DNA of 64,000 bases from Perlabentimonas gracilis (GCF_011174675.1 NZ_JAANIG010000001.1:124001-188000); one strand, 5' to 3'; numbered from the stretch's first letter, positions 1 to 8,785 are shown. Numbers and translations: made by a program. The notes: a model not told the origin generated them from the letters alone.

Positions 1-234
1 GAGAGCGTTCGGGTTATCCTAAAGCAATCCCTAGGTTTTAAAGCGTTATTACTGGGCTATGTGTTGCCCTTTGTTGCCATACTTACGGTTTTGGTAACGC
101 TTACTTCCCTCAATGTTAGTGAGGGAAAGGCTGGGTTGGCATCGCTTGCCATTCTAGTGCCATACTATTACATTCTGTATCTATTTAAAGATAAGATATC
201 GAACCACTTCACTTTCGAAATTGAATCAACTTAA
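1..234 (+). CDS. RseC/MucC-like membrane protein, C-terminal part (partial)
   Basis: The reading frame is open from the first base and stops at 232-234, giving 77 residues. They contain two hydrophobic stretches (about residues 15-38 and 45-61) and a short polar tail, the layout of the C-terminal membrane part of RseC/MucC family proteins. In Bacteroidota an RseC-like gene commonly lies directly before rnfB; here the gap to rnfB is 12 bp. Family members have been linked to SoxR reduction and to RNF function. The assignment rests on topology and position, because the cysteine-rich N-terminal part lies outside the window. Confidence 0.6.
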   Translation, partial: ESVRVILKQSLGFKALLLGYVLPFVAILTVLVTLTSLNVSEGKAGLASLAILVPYYYILYLFKDKISNHFTFEIEST

Positions 235-246
235 TTATAGGATAGC

Positions 247-1113
247 ATGAGTTATTCCATTATTCTTTACACCGTGTTAATGCTCAGCGCCCTTGGAGTG
301 CTGGCAGCGGTAATTCTTTACTTTGTAGCCCAAAAGTTTAAGGTGTTCGAGGATCCTCGTATCGACGAGGTTGAGGCGGTGCTCCCCGGAGCCAACTGCG
401 GAGGATGTGGCTACCCAGGGTGCAGAGGCTTTGCCGATGCCTTTGTTAAGGCAGATGATATTAGCGGCCTGTTTTGTCCTCCCGGAGGTAACGAAACCTA
501 TGCAGCAGCAGCCAAGGTGGTGGGCAAGGATGCCGTAGCCCAAACCCCAATGATTGCCGTGGTTCGCTGCTCGGGCTCGACCGAACATAGAGCCAAAACC
601 AGTGCCTACAACGGAGCCGTATCGTGCAAGGTTGCAACAACCCTGTTTAGCGGCGATACGGGCTGCCAGTTCGGTTGCCTTGGTCTTGGCGATTGCGTAG
701 AGGTGTGTACTTTCGATGCAATTTATATCGACGAGGCAACAGGCCTGCCTGTAGTAGATGAGGATAAATGTACTGCTTGTGGCGCATGTGCTAAGGCTTG
801 TCCCAAGTTTATTATCGAGATGCGCAAAAAGGGCCCTAAGGGTAAGCGAATTTTTGTGTCCTGCATCAATAAAGATAAGGGTGGCGTAGCCAAGAAATCA
901 TGCTCCGTAGCTTGCATTGGTTGCAGCAAGTGCGTTAAGGTTTGCCCTCACGATGCCATTACGCTGGAGAATTTCCTTGCCTATATCGACTACGACAAGT
1001 GTAAACTTTGCCGCAAGTGCGTTGATGAGTGCCCAACGGGTGCCATTCTTGAGTTGAATTTCCCTCCCAAGAAAAAGAAGGTGGAGGAGGAAGTTAAAAC
1101 AGAAAGTGTATAG
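247..1113 (+). CDS. rnfB: RNF complex subunit B (polyferredoxin)
   Basis: RnfB accepts electrons from reduced ferredoxin at the membrane and passes them into the RNF complex, which reduces NAD+ and pumps Na+ or H+. Residues 5-27 form one membrane anchor. A four-cysteine motif follows (Cys51, Cys54, Cys59, Cys77), typical of the RnfB Fe-S domain. Four further CxxCxxCxxxC-like motifs between about residues 140 and 275 suggest several 4Fe-4S clusters. The 288-residue length is usual for Bacteroidota RnfB, and the C-terminus is Lys/Glu-rich. It opens the run rnfB-C-D-G-E-A. Confidence 0.96.
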   Translation: MSYSIILYTVLMLSALGVLAAVILYFVAQKFKVFEDPRIDEVEAVLPGANCGGCGYPGCRGFADAFVKADDISGLFCPPGGNETYAAAAKVVGKDAVAQTPMIAVVRCSGSTEHRAKTSAYNGAVSCKVATTLFSGDTGCQFGCLGLGDCVEVCTFDAIYIDEATGLPVVDEDKCTACGACAKACPKFIIEMRKKGPKGKRIFVSCINKDKGGVAKKSCSVACIGCSKCVKVCPHDAITLENFLAYIDYDKCKLCRKCVDECPTGAILELNFPPKKKKVEEEVKTESV

Positions 1114-1127
1114 TAAACATTTAGAAT

Positions 1128-1194
1128 AATGAATATCGATTACGTTTTCTGATTTAAGATCACTTCATCATTCGTAAATCGATATTTATCATTC
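1128..1194. repeat. Imperfect inverted repeat between rnfB and rnfC
   Basis: The arms at 1128-1142 and 1176-1194 both carry an ATCGAT core and can pair with small bulges. Related AT-rich ATTCGATATT words continue to 1200. It fills most of the only sizeable gap (about 100 bp) in an otherwise closely packed operon. It could be an mRNA processing or partial termination structure, or an interspersed intergenic repeat. Confidence 0.5.
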
Positions 1195-1214
1195 GATATT
1201 CAATACAAGTGAGT

Positions 1215-2549
1215 ATGTTAAAGACCTTTCCTAAAGGCGGGGTACATCCCCCAGAGAATAAGTTTTCGGCCGATAAAACCATAGAGGCTTTACCTTTGCC
1301 TGAGCAGGTAGTTATCCCCATATCGCAGCATATTGGTGCCCCAGCAGCAGCTGTGGTGGCTAAAGGCGATAAGGTGGTGGTTGGTCAGGTTATTGCCAAA
1401 GCCGCAGGCTTCGTGTCGGCTAATATTCACTCTTCGGTATCGGGCACAGTAGCTTCGCTCGATCCCGTGCTCGACTCAACTGGCTACAAAAAGCCAGCAA
1501 TAACCATTACCGTTGAGGGCGATGAGTGGTTGGCTGAGATTGACAGGAGTCCCGATCTTAAAAAGGATATCAATCTTAGCGCCGAGGAGATTGTTGCAAA
1601 GGTAAATGAGGCCGGTATTGTTGGCCTTGGTGGAGCAACCTTCCCGTCGCATGTTAAGCTATCGGTTCCCAAAGGGAAAAAGGCCGATGTGCTTATAATT
1701 AATGGAGTGGAGTGCGAGCCCTACCTTACATCGGATCACAGGCTTATGCTCGAGAAGGCCGATGAGCTAATGGTGGGAATCTCTATCCTTAAGAAAGCCC
1801 TTGGCGTTGAGCGTGCCCTTATAGGTGTTGAAAATAACAAACGCGATGCCATTGCACATCTTAAGCAGGTTTCTGCTGGATATGCAGGTATTGAGGTGCA
1901 TGCCCTTAAGGTGAAGTATCCACAGGGAGGCGAAAAGCAGCTAATCAAAGCGCTTATCAACCGCGAGGTTCCATCGGGCAGTCTTCCCATTGAGGTAGGT
2001 ACTGTGGTTCACAACGTGGGAACAGCCTTTGCGGTATACGAGGCTGTGCAGAAAAACAAGCCATTGGTTGAGCGTGTAGTTACCGTTACAGGTAAAAAGT
2101 TGGAAAACCCTGGCAACTTCATGGTGCGAATAGGTTCGCCAATATCAAAATTAATTGAGGCTGTGGGTGGACTACCCGATGATACAGCTAAGGTGGTTAA
2201 TGGTGGCCCCATGATGGGTAAAGCGCTTAGCACAATTGAGGCGCCTGTTACCAAGGGAACTTCGGGAGTTATACTGTTTCCTGAAAACGAGTCATTGCGA
2301 CCAGAGGTGCAACCATCGTGTATTCGCTGTGGTAAGTGCATCAGTGCTTGCGCCATGGGACTGGAGCCATACCTTCTTATCCGCCTATCGCAGCGCAAGA
2401 TGACTGAGCGGATGGAGGAGGAGCGTATACTCGATTGTATGGAGTGCGGCTCATGTAGCTACGTTTGCCCCGCCAATCTGCCGTTGCTCGACTACATCCG
2501 CTTGGGCAAAGGCGATGTAAGCGCTATGGTTAGGGCACGCAAAAACTAA
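1215..2549 (+). CDS. rnfC: RNF complex subunit C (NADH/FMN and Fe-S subunit)
   Basis: RnfC is the peripheral subunit where NAD+ is reduced. The ATG at 1215 is chosen over an in-frame GTG at 1209 because RnfC proteins characteristically begin MLKTFP.GG.HPPE, as this one does. The nucleotide/FMN-binding part shows a GLGGATFPSHVK segment, NGVECEPYLT and YPQGGEKQL, all classical for RnfC and NuoF-like folds. Two ferredoxin motifs follow near the C-terminus (CIRCGKCISAC and CMECGSCSYVC). The length of about 444 residues is normal for the short Bacteroidota form, which lacks the long C-terminal extension of gammaproteobacterial RnfC. Confidence 0.96.
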   Translation: MLKTFPKGGVHPPENKFSADKTIEALPLPEQVVIPISQHIGAPAAAVVAKGDKVVVGQVIAKAAGFVSANIHSSVSGTVASLDPVLDSTGYKKPAITITVEGDEWLAEIDRSPDLKKDINLSAEEIVAKVNEAGIVGLGGATFPSHVKLSVPKGKKADVLIINGVECEPYLTSDHRLMLEKADELMVGISILKKALGVERALIGVENNKRDAIAHLKQVSAGYAGIEVHALKVKYPQGGEKQLIKALINREVPSGSLPIEVGTVVHNVGTAFAVYEAVQKNKPLVERVVTVTGKKLENPGNFMVRIGSPISKLIEAVGGLPDDTAKVVNGGPMMGKALSTIEAPVTKGTSGVILFPENESLRPEVQPSCIRCGKCISACAMGLEPYLLIRLSQRKMTERMEEERILDCMECGSCSYVCPANLPLLDYIRLGKGDVSAMVRARKN

Positions 2550-2575
2550 AAATAGATGATATAAACTCTAGAATA

Positions 2576-3580
2576 ATGAACAAACTACTTGTTGTATCTC
2601 CATCACCACACGTTCACAGCGGCGACTCAACCCCAAGGTTGATGTACAACGTGGTGCTGGCGCTTATTCCAGCACTGGCCGTTACGCTGTTTTACTTTGG
2701 ACTAGGGGCGCTTATTGTTACCGCAATCTCCATCGTGTCGTGCTTGGTGTTCGAATTCCTAATTCAGAAATACCTGCTTAAGGTTAAACCATCCATTTCC
2801 GATGGCTCGGCATTGGTTACTGGCTTAATCCTGGCCTTCAACCTGCCATCAAATCTGCCTTGGTGGATTGTGGTGATTGGTGCGCTGGTTGCCATTGGGG
2901 TTGGAAAGTTGAGCTTCGGTGGCTTGGGGCGTAACCCATTTAACCCGGCTTTGGTAGGCCGTGTATTTTTGCTAATATCTTTCCCAGTGCAGATGACCAG
3001 CTGGCCATTGCCCATTGAGTCGAGGATGAGCTATATTGATGCCGTAACAGGTGCAACCCCACTGGCTGTGGTTAAAGAAGGGCTTAGCAAGGGTGAGCTA
3101 ATGAGCAGCATTGTCGACCAAATACCTAGCCATATGCAGCTGTTTATGGGCGCAATGGGTGGCTCGCTGGGCGAGATAGCCGCATTTGCATTGCTCATAG
3201 GTTTTGCGTGGATGCTTATTACCAAGGTTATCACATGGCATATTCCTGTTTCAATATTTGCAACCATTGGTATTTTCACAGGGATATTGTGGCTAATCAA
3301 TCCAGAGGCAAATGCCGATCCAATTTTTCACCTGATTACCGGAGGGGTAATGCTAGGGGCAATATTTATGGCCACCGATTACGTTACCTCACCCATGCAT
3401 CCCAAGGGGATGTGGATATTTGGAATTGGGATAGGTGTTATTACTGTGGTAATCCGTGTTTGGGGCGCTTACCCCGAGGGCATTTCATTCGCAATACTAA
3501 TTATGAATGCCTTTGTTCCACTTATTAATCGATATTTAAAACCATCACGCTTTGGAGAGGAGGTGAAGAGAAATGGCTAA
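2576..3580 (+). CDS. rnfD: RNF complex subunit D (flavinylated membrane subunit)
   Basis: RnfD is an integral membrane subunit with covalently bound FMN. The 334 residues hold about nine hydrophobic segments. The flavinylation motif TGAT is at residues 158-161, with Thr161 the expected FMN attachment site, inside the sequence DAVTGATPLA. The family landmark GGLGRNPFNPALVGR precedes it at about residues 115-129. The 3' end overlaps rnfG by 8 bp, consistent with coupled translation. Confidence 0.96.
   Translation: MNKLLVVSPSPHVHSGDSTPRLMYNVVLALIPALAVTLFYFGLGALIVTAISIVSCLVFEFLIQKYLLKVKPSISDGSALVTGLILAFNLPSNLPWWIVVIGALVAIGVGKLSFGGLGRNPFNPALVGRVFLLISFPVQMTSWPLPIESRMSYIDAVTGATPLAVVKEGLSKGELMSSIVDQIPSHMQLFMGAMGGSLGEIAAFALLIGFAWMLITKVITWHIPVSIFATIGIFTGILWLINPEANADPIFHLITGGVMLGAIFMATDYVTSPMHPKGMWIFGIGIGVITVVIRVWGAYPEGISFAILIMNAFVPLINRYLKPSRFGEEVKRNG
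3558..3564 (+). promoter_or_regulatory. Strong Shine-Dalgarno sequence of rnfG
   Basis: AGGAGGT ends 8 bases before the rnfG ATG and lies inside the rnfD coding region. Clear Shine-Dalgarno sequences are uncommon in Bacteroidota, so this is notable and fixes the rnfG start at 3573. Confidence 0.65.
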
Positions 3581-4151
3581 AGAATCAACTTTTAAAAATA
3601 TGACCCTAACCCTTCTAACAGTTACCTTGTTAGCTTCAGCTAGTTTAGGGTTTGTATACAGTTTTACCAAAGGGCCAATAGAGGATGCACAAAATGCTAA
3701 GATTAATAATGCAATTAGCCTGGTTCTTCCCGAGTTCGACAATAGACCCTCGGCCGATAAGTTTACTCGAGAGGTTGATGGCGGGTTGCTAACATTCTAT
3801 CCTGCTTCAATGGGGGACGACGCTGTGGGAATGGCAATCCAAACATTTACTAAGAATGGTTTTAGCGGCCAAATCGATTTAATGGTTGGTATACTGGCCG
3901 ATGGGACAATACACGCCATAGAGGTGATTGCCCATAAGGAAACCCCGGGCCTTGGCGATAAGATGGAAAGCGGAAAATCCGACTTTAGCGTTCAGTTCCA
4001 AGGTAAGCATCCCGATGAGTTTAAACTAGCTGTAACAAAGGATGGTGGAAATGTCGATGCCATCACAGCTTCAACCATAAGTTCGCGCGCATACTGCGAA
4101 GCAGTTCAACGTGCATACGATGCATTTGTAAAGGAAGGAGGTGCTAAATGA
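3573..4151 (+). CDS. rnfG: RNF complex subunit G (flavinylated, exported domain)
   Basis: RnfG carries a second covalent FMN on the outer face of the membrane. Residues 9-30 form a single N-terminal membrane segment, followed by an FMN-binding domain. The flavin attachment motif is DAITAST at residues 162-168, so Thr168 is the probable acceptor. Ser167 replaces the Ala usual before the acceptor Thr. GLGDKMES at about residues 127-134 also fits the family. The gene overlaps rnfD by 8 bp and rnfE by 4 bp. Confidence 0.95.
   Translation: MAKESTFKNMTLTLLTVTLLASASLGFVYSFTKGPIEDAQNAKINNAISLVLPEFDNRPSADKFTREVDGGLLTFYPASMGDDAVGMAIQTFTKNGFSGQIDLMVGILADGTIHAIEVIAHKETPGLGDKMESGKSDFSVQFQGKHPDEFKLAVTKDGGNVDAITASTISSRAYCEAVQRAYDAFVKEGGAK
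4135..4142 (+). promoter_or_regulatory. Consensus Shine-Dalgarno sequence of rnfE
   Basis: AAGGAGGT, a full anti-SD complement, lies 5 bases before the rnfE ATG within the last codons of rnfG. Together with the ATGA stop/start overlap it settles the rnfE start. Confidence 0.65.
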
Positions 4152-4738
4152 ATCAGGTAACGAATTTTACCAAGGGGTTTGTTAAGGAGAATCCTGTGTT
4201 TGTTTTACTGCTGGGTATGTGTCCCGCGTTGGGTACAACCACAAGCGCAATTAATGGTTTGGGTATGGGGCTAGCTACCACTTTTGTGCTGGTAATGGCC
4301 AACTTGGTGATATCACTGGTTAAGAACCAAATCCCTGCTAAGGTGCGTATCCCTTCGTTTATTGTGGTAATTGCATCGTTTGTTACCATGGTCGATTTAA
4401 GTATGGCCGGATTCCTACCCGCGCTGCATGAGCAGCTTGGACTGTTTATTCCTCTTATTGTTGTTAACTGCTTGGTTCTAGGTCGTGCCGAGGCCTTTGC
4501 GTCGAAGAATAATGTGGGCTCCTCGGTGATAGATGGATTGGGTATGGGCTTAGGCTTTTCGTTTGGACTAACCCTGCTAGGCGCCACTCGCGAGATATTG
4601 GGTAGCGGGCAGGTATTTGGGGTAACCCTATTCCCCGACACCTATGCAATGCTTGTGTTTGTGCTTGCTCCGGGAGCTTTTATCGCCTTGGGATACCTCA
4701 CTGCAATTATGAACCGACTTGCCAAAAAAAGTAAATAG
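4148..4738 (+). CDS. rnfE: RNF complex subunit E (integral membrane)
   Basis: RnfE and RnfA are homologous membrane subunits with inverted topology that form the electron-transferring core of the complex. This 196-residue protein has about six hydrophobic segments and the family sequences [19 protein letters not shown] near the N-terminus and [14 protein letters not shown] in the middle. The cysteines in these two segments (Cys25 and the Cys of VNC) are the positions that hold an Fe-S centre in Rnf/Nqr core pairs. It overlaps rnfG by 4 bp and ends 8 bp before rnfA. Confidence 0.95.
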   Translation: MNQVTNFTKGFVKENPVFVLLLGMCPALGTTTSAINGLGMGLATTFVLVMANLVISLVKNQIPAKVRIPSFIVVIASFVTMVDLSMAGFLPALHEQLGLFIPLIVVNCLVLGRAEAFASKNNVGSSVIDGLGMGLGFSFGLTLLGATREILGSGQVFGVTLFPDTYAMLVFVLAPGAFIALGYLTAIMNRLAKKSK

Positions 4739-4746
4739 ATTTAGCC

Positions 4747-5319
4747 ATGGAATATATCATTATAATTATATCGGCTGTTTTTGTCAACAATATCGTGTTG
4801 GCTCAGTTCCTTGGGATATGTCCGTTCCTGGGGGTTTCGAGTAAAGTAGAAACAGCAATAGGTATGAGTGGTGCGGTTACTTTTGTTATGATTATTGCAG
4901 CCATTGTAACCTATCTGATTATGCACTACGTGCTTTTGCCTCTTGAGATAGGATATATGCAAACAGTGGCGTACATACTTGTTATTGCATCGCTTGTGCA
5001 GATGGTTGAGATTATACTAAAAAAGGTTAGCCCTGCGCTTTACCAAGCATTGGGGGTATTTCTGCCTCTAATCACAACCAACTGTGCCATTCTGGGGGTA
5101 GCCATTCTATTGGTGCAAAAGGAGTTCAACCTACTGGAGAGCGTGGTGTTTGCCATTGCCAACTCCGTTGGATTTGCCCTTGCACTTATTGTATTTGCCG
5201 GTATTCGTGAGTCGCTCGACCTTGTTGATTTGCCCAAGGGTATGAAGGGCGCTCCCATAGCACTTGTTGTTGCAGGTATTTTAGCTCTTGCATTCATGGG
5301 GTTTGCCGGAATAGTATAG
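4747..5319 (+). CDS. rnfA: RNF complex subunit A (integral membrane)
   Basis: This is the partner of RnfE in the membrane core. The 190 residues include about six membrane segments and the landmarks [18 protein letters not shown] (N-terminal) and [15 protein letters not shown] (middle), whose cysteines correspond to the Fe-S ligands of the RnfA/NqrE family. It is the last gene of the run and is followed within 30 bp by a hairpin with a T-tract. Na+ or H+ specificity cannot be read from the sequence. Confidence 0.95.
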   Translation: MEYIIIIISAVFVNNIVLAQFLGICPFLGVSSKVETAIGMSGAVTFVMIIAAIVTYLIMHYVLLPLEIGYMQTVAYILVIASLVQMVEIILKKVSPALYQALGVFLPLITTNCAILGVAILLVQKEFNLLESVVFAIANSVGFALALIVFAGIRESLDLVDLPKGMKGAPIALVVAGILALAFMGFAGIV

Positions 5320-5346
5320 TTTATAAAAATCCAGCCTAACAAAACG

Positions 5347-5395
5347 GGCCATCCATTTAGTCAGTATGATTATTCGGATGGCCTTTCTGTTTTTT
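5347..5395 (+). terminator. Intrinsic terminator of the rnf operon
   Basis: An 8-bp perfect stem (GGCCATCC at 5347-5354 with GGATGGCC at 5376-5383) is followed by TTTCTGTTTTTT. The convergent gene ends at 5398, so the hairpin may stop transcription from both sides. Confidence 0.8.
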
Positions 5396-5397
5396 CT

Positions 5398-6378
5398 CTA
5401 GAGTTCGCTTAGTATACCCCCAGTGTGCCAAAAAAGGATGTTCTTGCTCACATCTATTTTACCTTTTGCAATGTAGTCTAATACTCCTGCAGCAGCTTTG
5501 GCGGTGTAGGTGTTGTCCAGTAGTATGCCCTCGTGCTCAGAGAATAATTTTATGGCTTCAGCCGATTCCTTTGAAGCGATGCCATAACCAGGGCCAACAA
5601 AATTGGTGTCAACTGTTAGTTCCGATTTGTCAATCGCAAACGGATTCCCTAACCTTTGGAGCACTGGTTCTGCGCAGCTGCTAATGCTCTGGGCTAGCTG
5701 GTCGAAGCTATTGTCGGCGCTAACGCCGATAATTTTGATTTTATCCAGTCCATAAAGCCTTTTGCCAATCTCCAAACCTGCCTGCGTTCCGCCCGATGAG
5801 GTGGAGTGAATGATATAGTCGAACTCAATCCCCATCTCCGCCTGCTGCTGTTTCAATTCCCGAGCTGCATTAACAAACCCTAGACAACCCACGGCATTGG
5901 ATGCTCCAAGAGGGATGAGGTATGGCTTTTTGCCACTCCGTATCAAGTTGTTGTACACATCGTTCATCTTGCTGTCACGCTCCTCCCTCGATGAAACGTA
6001 GTGGATTGGCACGTTAAGCATTAAATTTACCTTGTGGTTACCCGTTGCCACTTTTGGTTTCTCTCCATTTTGAACAAGAATGCAATCTAGCCCAATCCTT
6101 TTACAAACCTGTGCTGTAATTCGTGCATGGTTCGATTGCACTGCTCCGCAGGTTATAATGGTGTCGGCTCCTTGAGCTATGGCCTCAGCAATTGAATACT
6201 CCAACTTCCGAAGCTTATTGCCCCATACCAGCTGGCCAATAAAATCGTCGCGCTTAATGAAAAGCCGAGGGCTTTTGGGGTAATCTTTGGTAATCCTCTT
6301 GCACTGCTCAATGGGGGTGTTTAGATTGGAAAGGGAAAGCTTGCTGATGGATTCAAACACCTGAATTGCCTTATTCAT
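5398..6378 (-). CDS. PLP-dependent D-cysteine desulfhydrase / ACC deaminase family enzyme
   Basis: This fold-type II PLP enzyme has 326 residues. GNKLRKLEY contains the likely PLP lysine (Lys55), and CGAVQSNHARITA at about residues 97-109 matches the family segment that holds the catalytic Ser-Asn. Relatives either break down D-cysteine to pyruvate, H2S and ammonia or deaminate 1-aminocyclopropane-1-carboxylate, and sequence alone separates the two poorly. D-cysteine desulfhydrase is the commoner activity in bacteria outside plant associates. It lies 37 bp after the hydrolase gene upstream and may share its transcript. Confidence 0.8.
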   Translation of the reverse strand: MNKAIQVFESISKLSLSNLNTPIEQCKRITKDYPKSPRLFIKRDDFIGQLVWGNKLRKLEYSIAEAIAQGADTIITCGAVQSNHARITAQVCKRIGLDCILVQNGEKPKVATGNHKVNLMLNVPIHYVSSREERDSKMNDVYNNLIRSGKKPYLIPLGASNAVGCLGFVNAARELKQQQAEMGIEFDYIIHSTSSGGTQAGLEIGKRLYGLDKIKIIGVSADNSFDQLAQSISSCAEPVLQRLGNPFAIDKSELTVDTNFVGPGYGIASKESAEAIKLFSEHEGILLDNTYTAKAAAGVLDYIAKGKIDVSKNILFWHTGGILSEL

Positions 6379-6415
6379 CTTTTTACAGATTTTATGTTTG
6401 AGAGTACGTGTGAGG

Positions 6416-7480
6416 CTACAATGCCTTTCGAATAATCTTGTTCATAGCGCTTCCGGCAGCCTGATGCCCTGCTCCATTAATTTGATTAGTAGTTCCTGTG
6501 AAGTAAAGGTCTGTTTTCGGGTTGTAAAAGGCAAAGGAACCCGTTTGTCCCCAAAAGCCCAGCACCTCGCCAATGGGCTTGAAAGGTGATGCAATGCGGG
6601 GAACGAAGAGTTTCTCCAGTCCAACCCCAAAGTAGAATATTCCAGGGCCAAAAAGTAGGTTCCACTGCTTTAGCTCATTAATCCTCTCTTTCGGGAAAAA
6701 GGTTCCATTGAAAAATGCTTTGATTACGGCCATCACTTCTTTTGATGTTGAAACAATACCACCCTCAACCGTAACAGAGGCCATATACCTGGGAATCCAC
6801 AGCTCCTTATTTCTGTAGTAGAATTTGGTTGGCGTATCGTCGGAAGTGTCGCTGTAGGCGTAGGTGTTTCTTAGACCCAATGGCTCAAATATATACTCCC
6901 TGAAAACCTCACCTATGGCTTTGCCAGTTACAATCTCTATTATCCTGCCTAAAATTTGGTAATTCGTGTCGGAATAATTTGCTTTTCCCTTTTTCCCAGG
7001 CATGAAGTTTGGCTTTAGGTTTTTTATTAGCCCAATGGTTTTGTCCAAATCCCATGCTTCGTCCTTTCCTGCCAGCAATTCATCGGCAGCAGTTTTTCCG
7101 CTTGGCTGCTTATGGAAGAAGTAATCGGGAATTCCCGATGTGTTGGATATAAGATGCCTTATGGTGATTTGGTTGGAGTAGTCAGTTCCTTTTAGAATAT
7201 GCAACCCCTTTACCATTTCAGCAGGTAGATATTTAGCTATTTTATCGTCCAAACTTAGCTTTTGCTCGTCGATTAGGCGTTGCACAACAATGGTTACGTA
7301 TAGTTTGGTAACGCTGGCAATAAAGTACGTATCGTCTTTGCCCATTTCGCCTGCCGCTCCGTGCCACGCAAAGGTCCCGCTGCCATCCTCAACGCAAAGG
7401 GCTGCGCTGAATACTTTTTTGCTTTTTACCATTTTCTCAACTGTTTGGTTGAGAAATGTTTCGTTGAGTTTTGTGTTCAT
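6416..7480 (-). CDS. Beta-lactamase-fold serine hydrolase (class C/AmpH-like)
   Basis: A 354-residue penicillin-binding-protein-like hydrolase. The nucleophile motif SVTK is at residues 56-59, and the tyrosine motif is YSD (in KANYSDTNYQILGRIIE) where relatives usually have YSN. No signal peptide is evident, in contrast to the two paralogues near 27-31 kb, so it may act in the cytoplasm. Such proteins are usually esterases, peptidases or peptidoglycan-editing enzymes; antibiotic resistance should not be assumed. It begins 20 bp after the ATPase gene ends, so the two may be cotranscribed. Confidence 0.75.
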   Translation of the reverse strand: MNTKLNETFLNQTVEKMVKSKKVFSAALCVEDGSGTFAWHGAAGEMGKDDTYFIASVTKLYVTIVVQRLIDEQKLSLDDKIAKYLPAEMVKGLHILKGTDYSNQITIRHLISNTSGIPDYFFHKQPSGKTAADELLAGKDEAWDLDKTIGLIKNLKPNFMPGKKGKANYSDTNYQILGRIIEIVTGKAIGEVFREYIFEPLGLRNTYAYSDTSDDTPTKFYYRNKELWIPRYMASVTVEGGIVSTSKEVMAVIKAFFNGTFFPKERINELKQWNLLFGPGIFYFGVGLEKLFVPRIASPFKPIGEVLGFWGQTGSFAFYNPKTDLYFTGTTNQINGAGHQAAGSAMNKIIRKAL

Positions 7481-7500
7481 GTTTAGAGTTGCTTAGTATT

Positions 7501-8640
7501 CTAATGATTTTTAACCTTAACCCAGTTTTGGAATAGGATATCGTAAACTTTATAGTAGGTCTCTCCATTTGGGGTTGTTTCCCTGTAAATCAGTTCATAG
7601 CCTAGGAGTGAATTAAGGGCTCGAATTACTGAGGCCGAAGCGGATAGGTTGTGAGAGCGAATAAATTCGCTTGCGGTTGGATGATAAACTATGCCCTCAG
7701 AGGCAATTGCCTTAAACAGCCTCCATTGTGCCGTAGTGAGCAGATTCCTGTAGTTAATGAAGAATGGCTCTTGCTCCATGAGCAATGCGTTGGCCTGTTG
7801 TTTCCAATGCTCCGTTTTTGCAACCTTATGGGTTGCTGCAAAGAGTTTGTTACAAAGCAATTGCACGTAGTAGGTGTGCGTGTCACACCAATTTAATACC
7901 TCCGCCGCTGTTTCTTTGGCAATGCTTTTTTTGTTGATTTCAAACTGTTTAACTATAAAATCGGCATAGGTATCTCTATCAATTTTCTGTAGCTTCAGAA
8001 GTTGGGTGCTTCTGTAGAATGGACGCTTGGGCGATGAGAATATTTCGCTCATTAAATGCTGCTGACTTCCGGAAAATATGAAAACCACATTGTTTAGCTG
8101 TTGCACGATTCCTCGCAGCCAAGCCTCTGAGTTTTTTTCGGGATAGCTGGCGATTTGCTGAAACTCGTCAATTGCTATCACTGTTGGGTAGGGCTGGCTG
8201 TTAATTAGTTGAAGAATGGAGGATATACTGTTTTCAGCCTCGCTAGGCTTAAGGTCGAAACTTACCTGGGGCTGTCCCGATAGTGAATCGAATGAAACCG
8301 TTGGACGAAATGATTTAATTACATTCCATATCTTTTGTCCAAATGAGGTGTTTTCATTGATTGACTGAATAAGTGAGGATGACAGTAAACCGAACAAATC
8401 GTTTAGCCTTTCTGTTGGGAGTATGTCAATGTATATACCTTTGTAGTTTTTGGGCAGCTTGCCTAGGGCATGATGGATTAAGCCTGTTTTTCCTAGCCTA
8501 CGGATGGAGATGATGGTGGATGAGTTCCCGTTTACGATATTACTCAAGAGCCACTCAGTTTCCTTTTCTCGGTCGCAAAAGTATAACTCGCCATGATAGC
8601 CAGCAGTAGAAAAGGGGTTTATTATTGGTTTAATTTCCAT
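7501..8640 (-). CDS. AAA-type ATPase (ATPase_2/archaeal-type) with C-terminal winged helix
   Basis: A 379-residue P-loop ATPase. The Walker A region is SIRRLGKTGL (residues 45-54), with Ser where related proteins have Gly-Pro. Walker B is TVIAIDEF (about 153-160), and a sensor-like strand VVFIFSGSQ follows at about 185-193. The C-terminal part (about 280-379) looks like a winged-helix domain, as in archaeal-type ATPases of the STAND superfamily. Functions in this family are mostly unknown, with links to DNA and mobile elements. Three phased palindromes lie over its promoter. I cannot assign a substrate. Confidence 0.7.
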   Translation of the reverse strand: MEIKPIINPFSTAGYHGELYFCDREKETEWLLSNIVNGNSSTIISIRRLGKTGLIHHALGKLPKNYKGIYIDILPTERLNDLFGLLSSSLIQSINENTSFGQKIWNVIKSFRPTVSFDSLSGQPQVSFDLKPSEAENSISSILQLINSQPYPTVIAIDEFQQIASYPEKNSEAWLRGIVQQLNNVVFIFSGSQQHLMSEIFSSPKRPFYRSTQLLKLQKIDRDTYADFIVKQFEINKKSIAKETAAEVLNWCDTHTYYVQLLCNKLFAATHKVAKTEHWKQQANALLMEQEPFFINYRNLLTTAQWRLFKAIASEGIVYHPTASEFIRSHNLSASASVIRALNSLLGYELIYRETTPNGETYYKVYDILFQNWVKVKNH

Positions 8641-8660
8641 TGCACAATTTTATAATAATG

Positions 8661-8668
8661 CAAATATA
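8661..8668 (-). promoter_or_regulatory. Predicted -7 element of the ATPase gene
   Basis: On the minus strand this reads TATATTTG, a full match to the Bacteroidota -7 consensus TAnnTTTG. It is 20 bp before the ATPase ATG. No TTG is present at the ideal 19-nt distance; that position falls inside the second palindrome. Confidence 0.55.
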
Positions 8669-8670
8669 GC

Positions 8671-8711
8671 TAACATAATGTTACAAACATAATGTTAGTA
8701 ACATAATGTTA
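8671..8711. repeat. Three phased 11-bp palindromes (operator-like array)
   Basis: AACATAATGTT occurs three times without a mismatch, at 8672-8682, 8686-8696 and 8700-8710, exactly 14 bp apart. The first and third copies extend to the 13-mer TAACATAATGTTA. Each unit is a dyad (AACAT-A-ATGTT). The array begins 2 bp upstream of the predicted -7 element of the ATPase gene, so bound protein would block or shape that promoter. The bound factor is unknown and could be the ATPase's own winged-helix domain. Confidence 0.7.
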
Positions 8712-8785
8712 GTTGAAGTGAATGCTTTACTATTAAGTATTCACCTTGCCCAACGGATTGCTAATGGTTAAGCCTTAAAGCAAAC

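Noticed and set aside
247-5319. Na+-translocating NADH:quinone reductase (Nqr)
   Set aside because: Presence of the polyferredoxin RnfB and an RnfC with ferredoxin motifs, and absence of NqrF, identify RNF.
8671-8711. Triple repeat as a small CRISPR array
   Set aside because: Units are 11 bp with 3-bp spacers, there are no cas genes, and each unit is a dyad. An operator array fits better.
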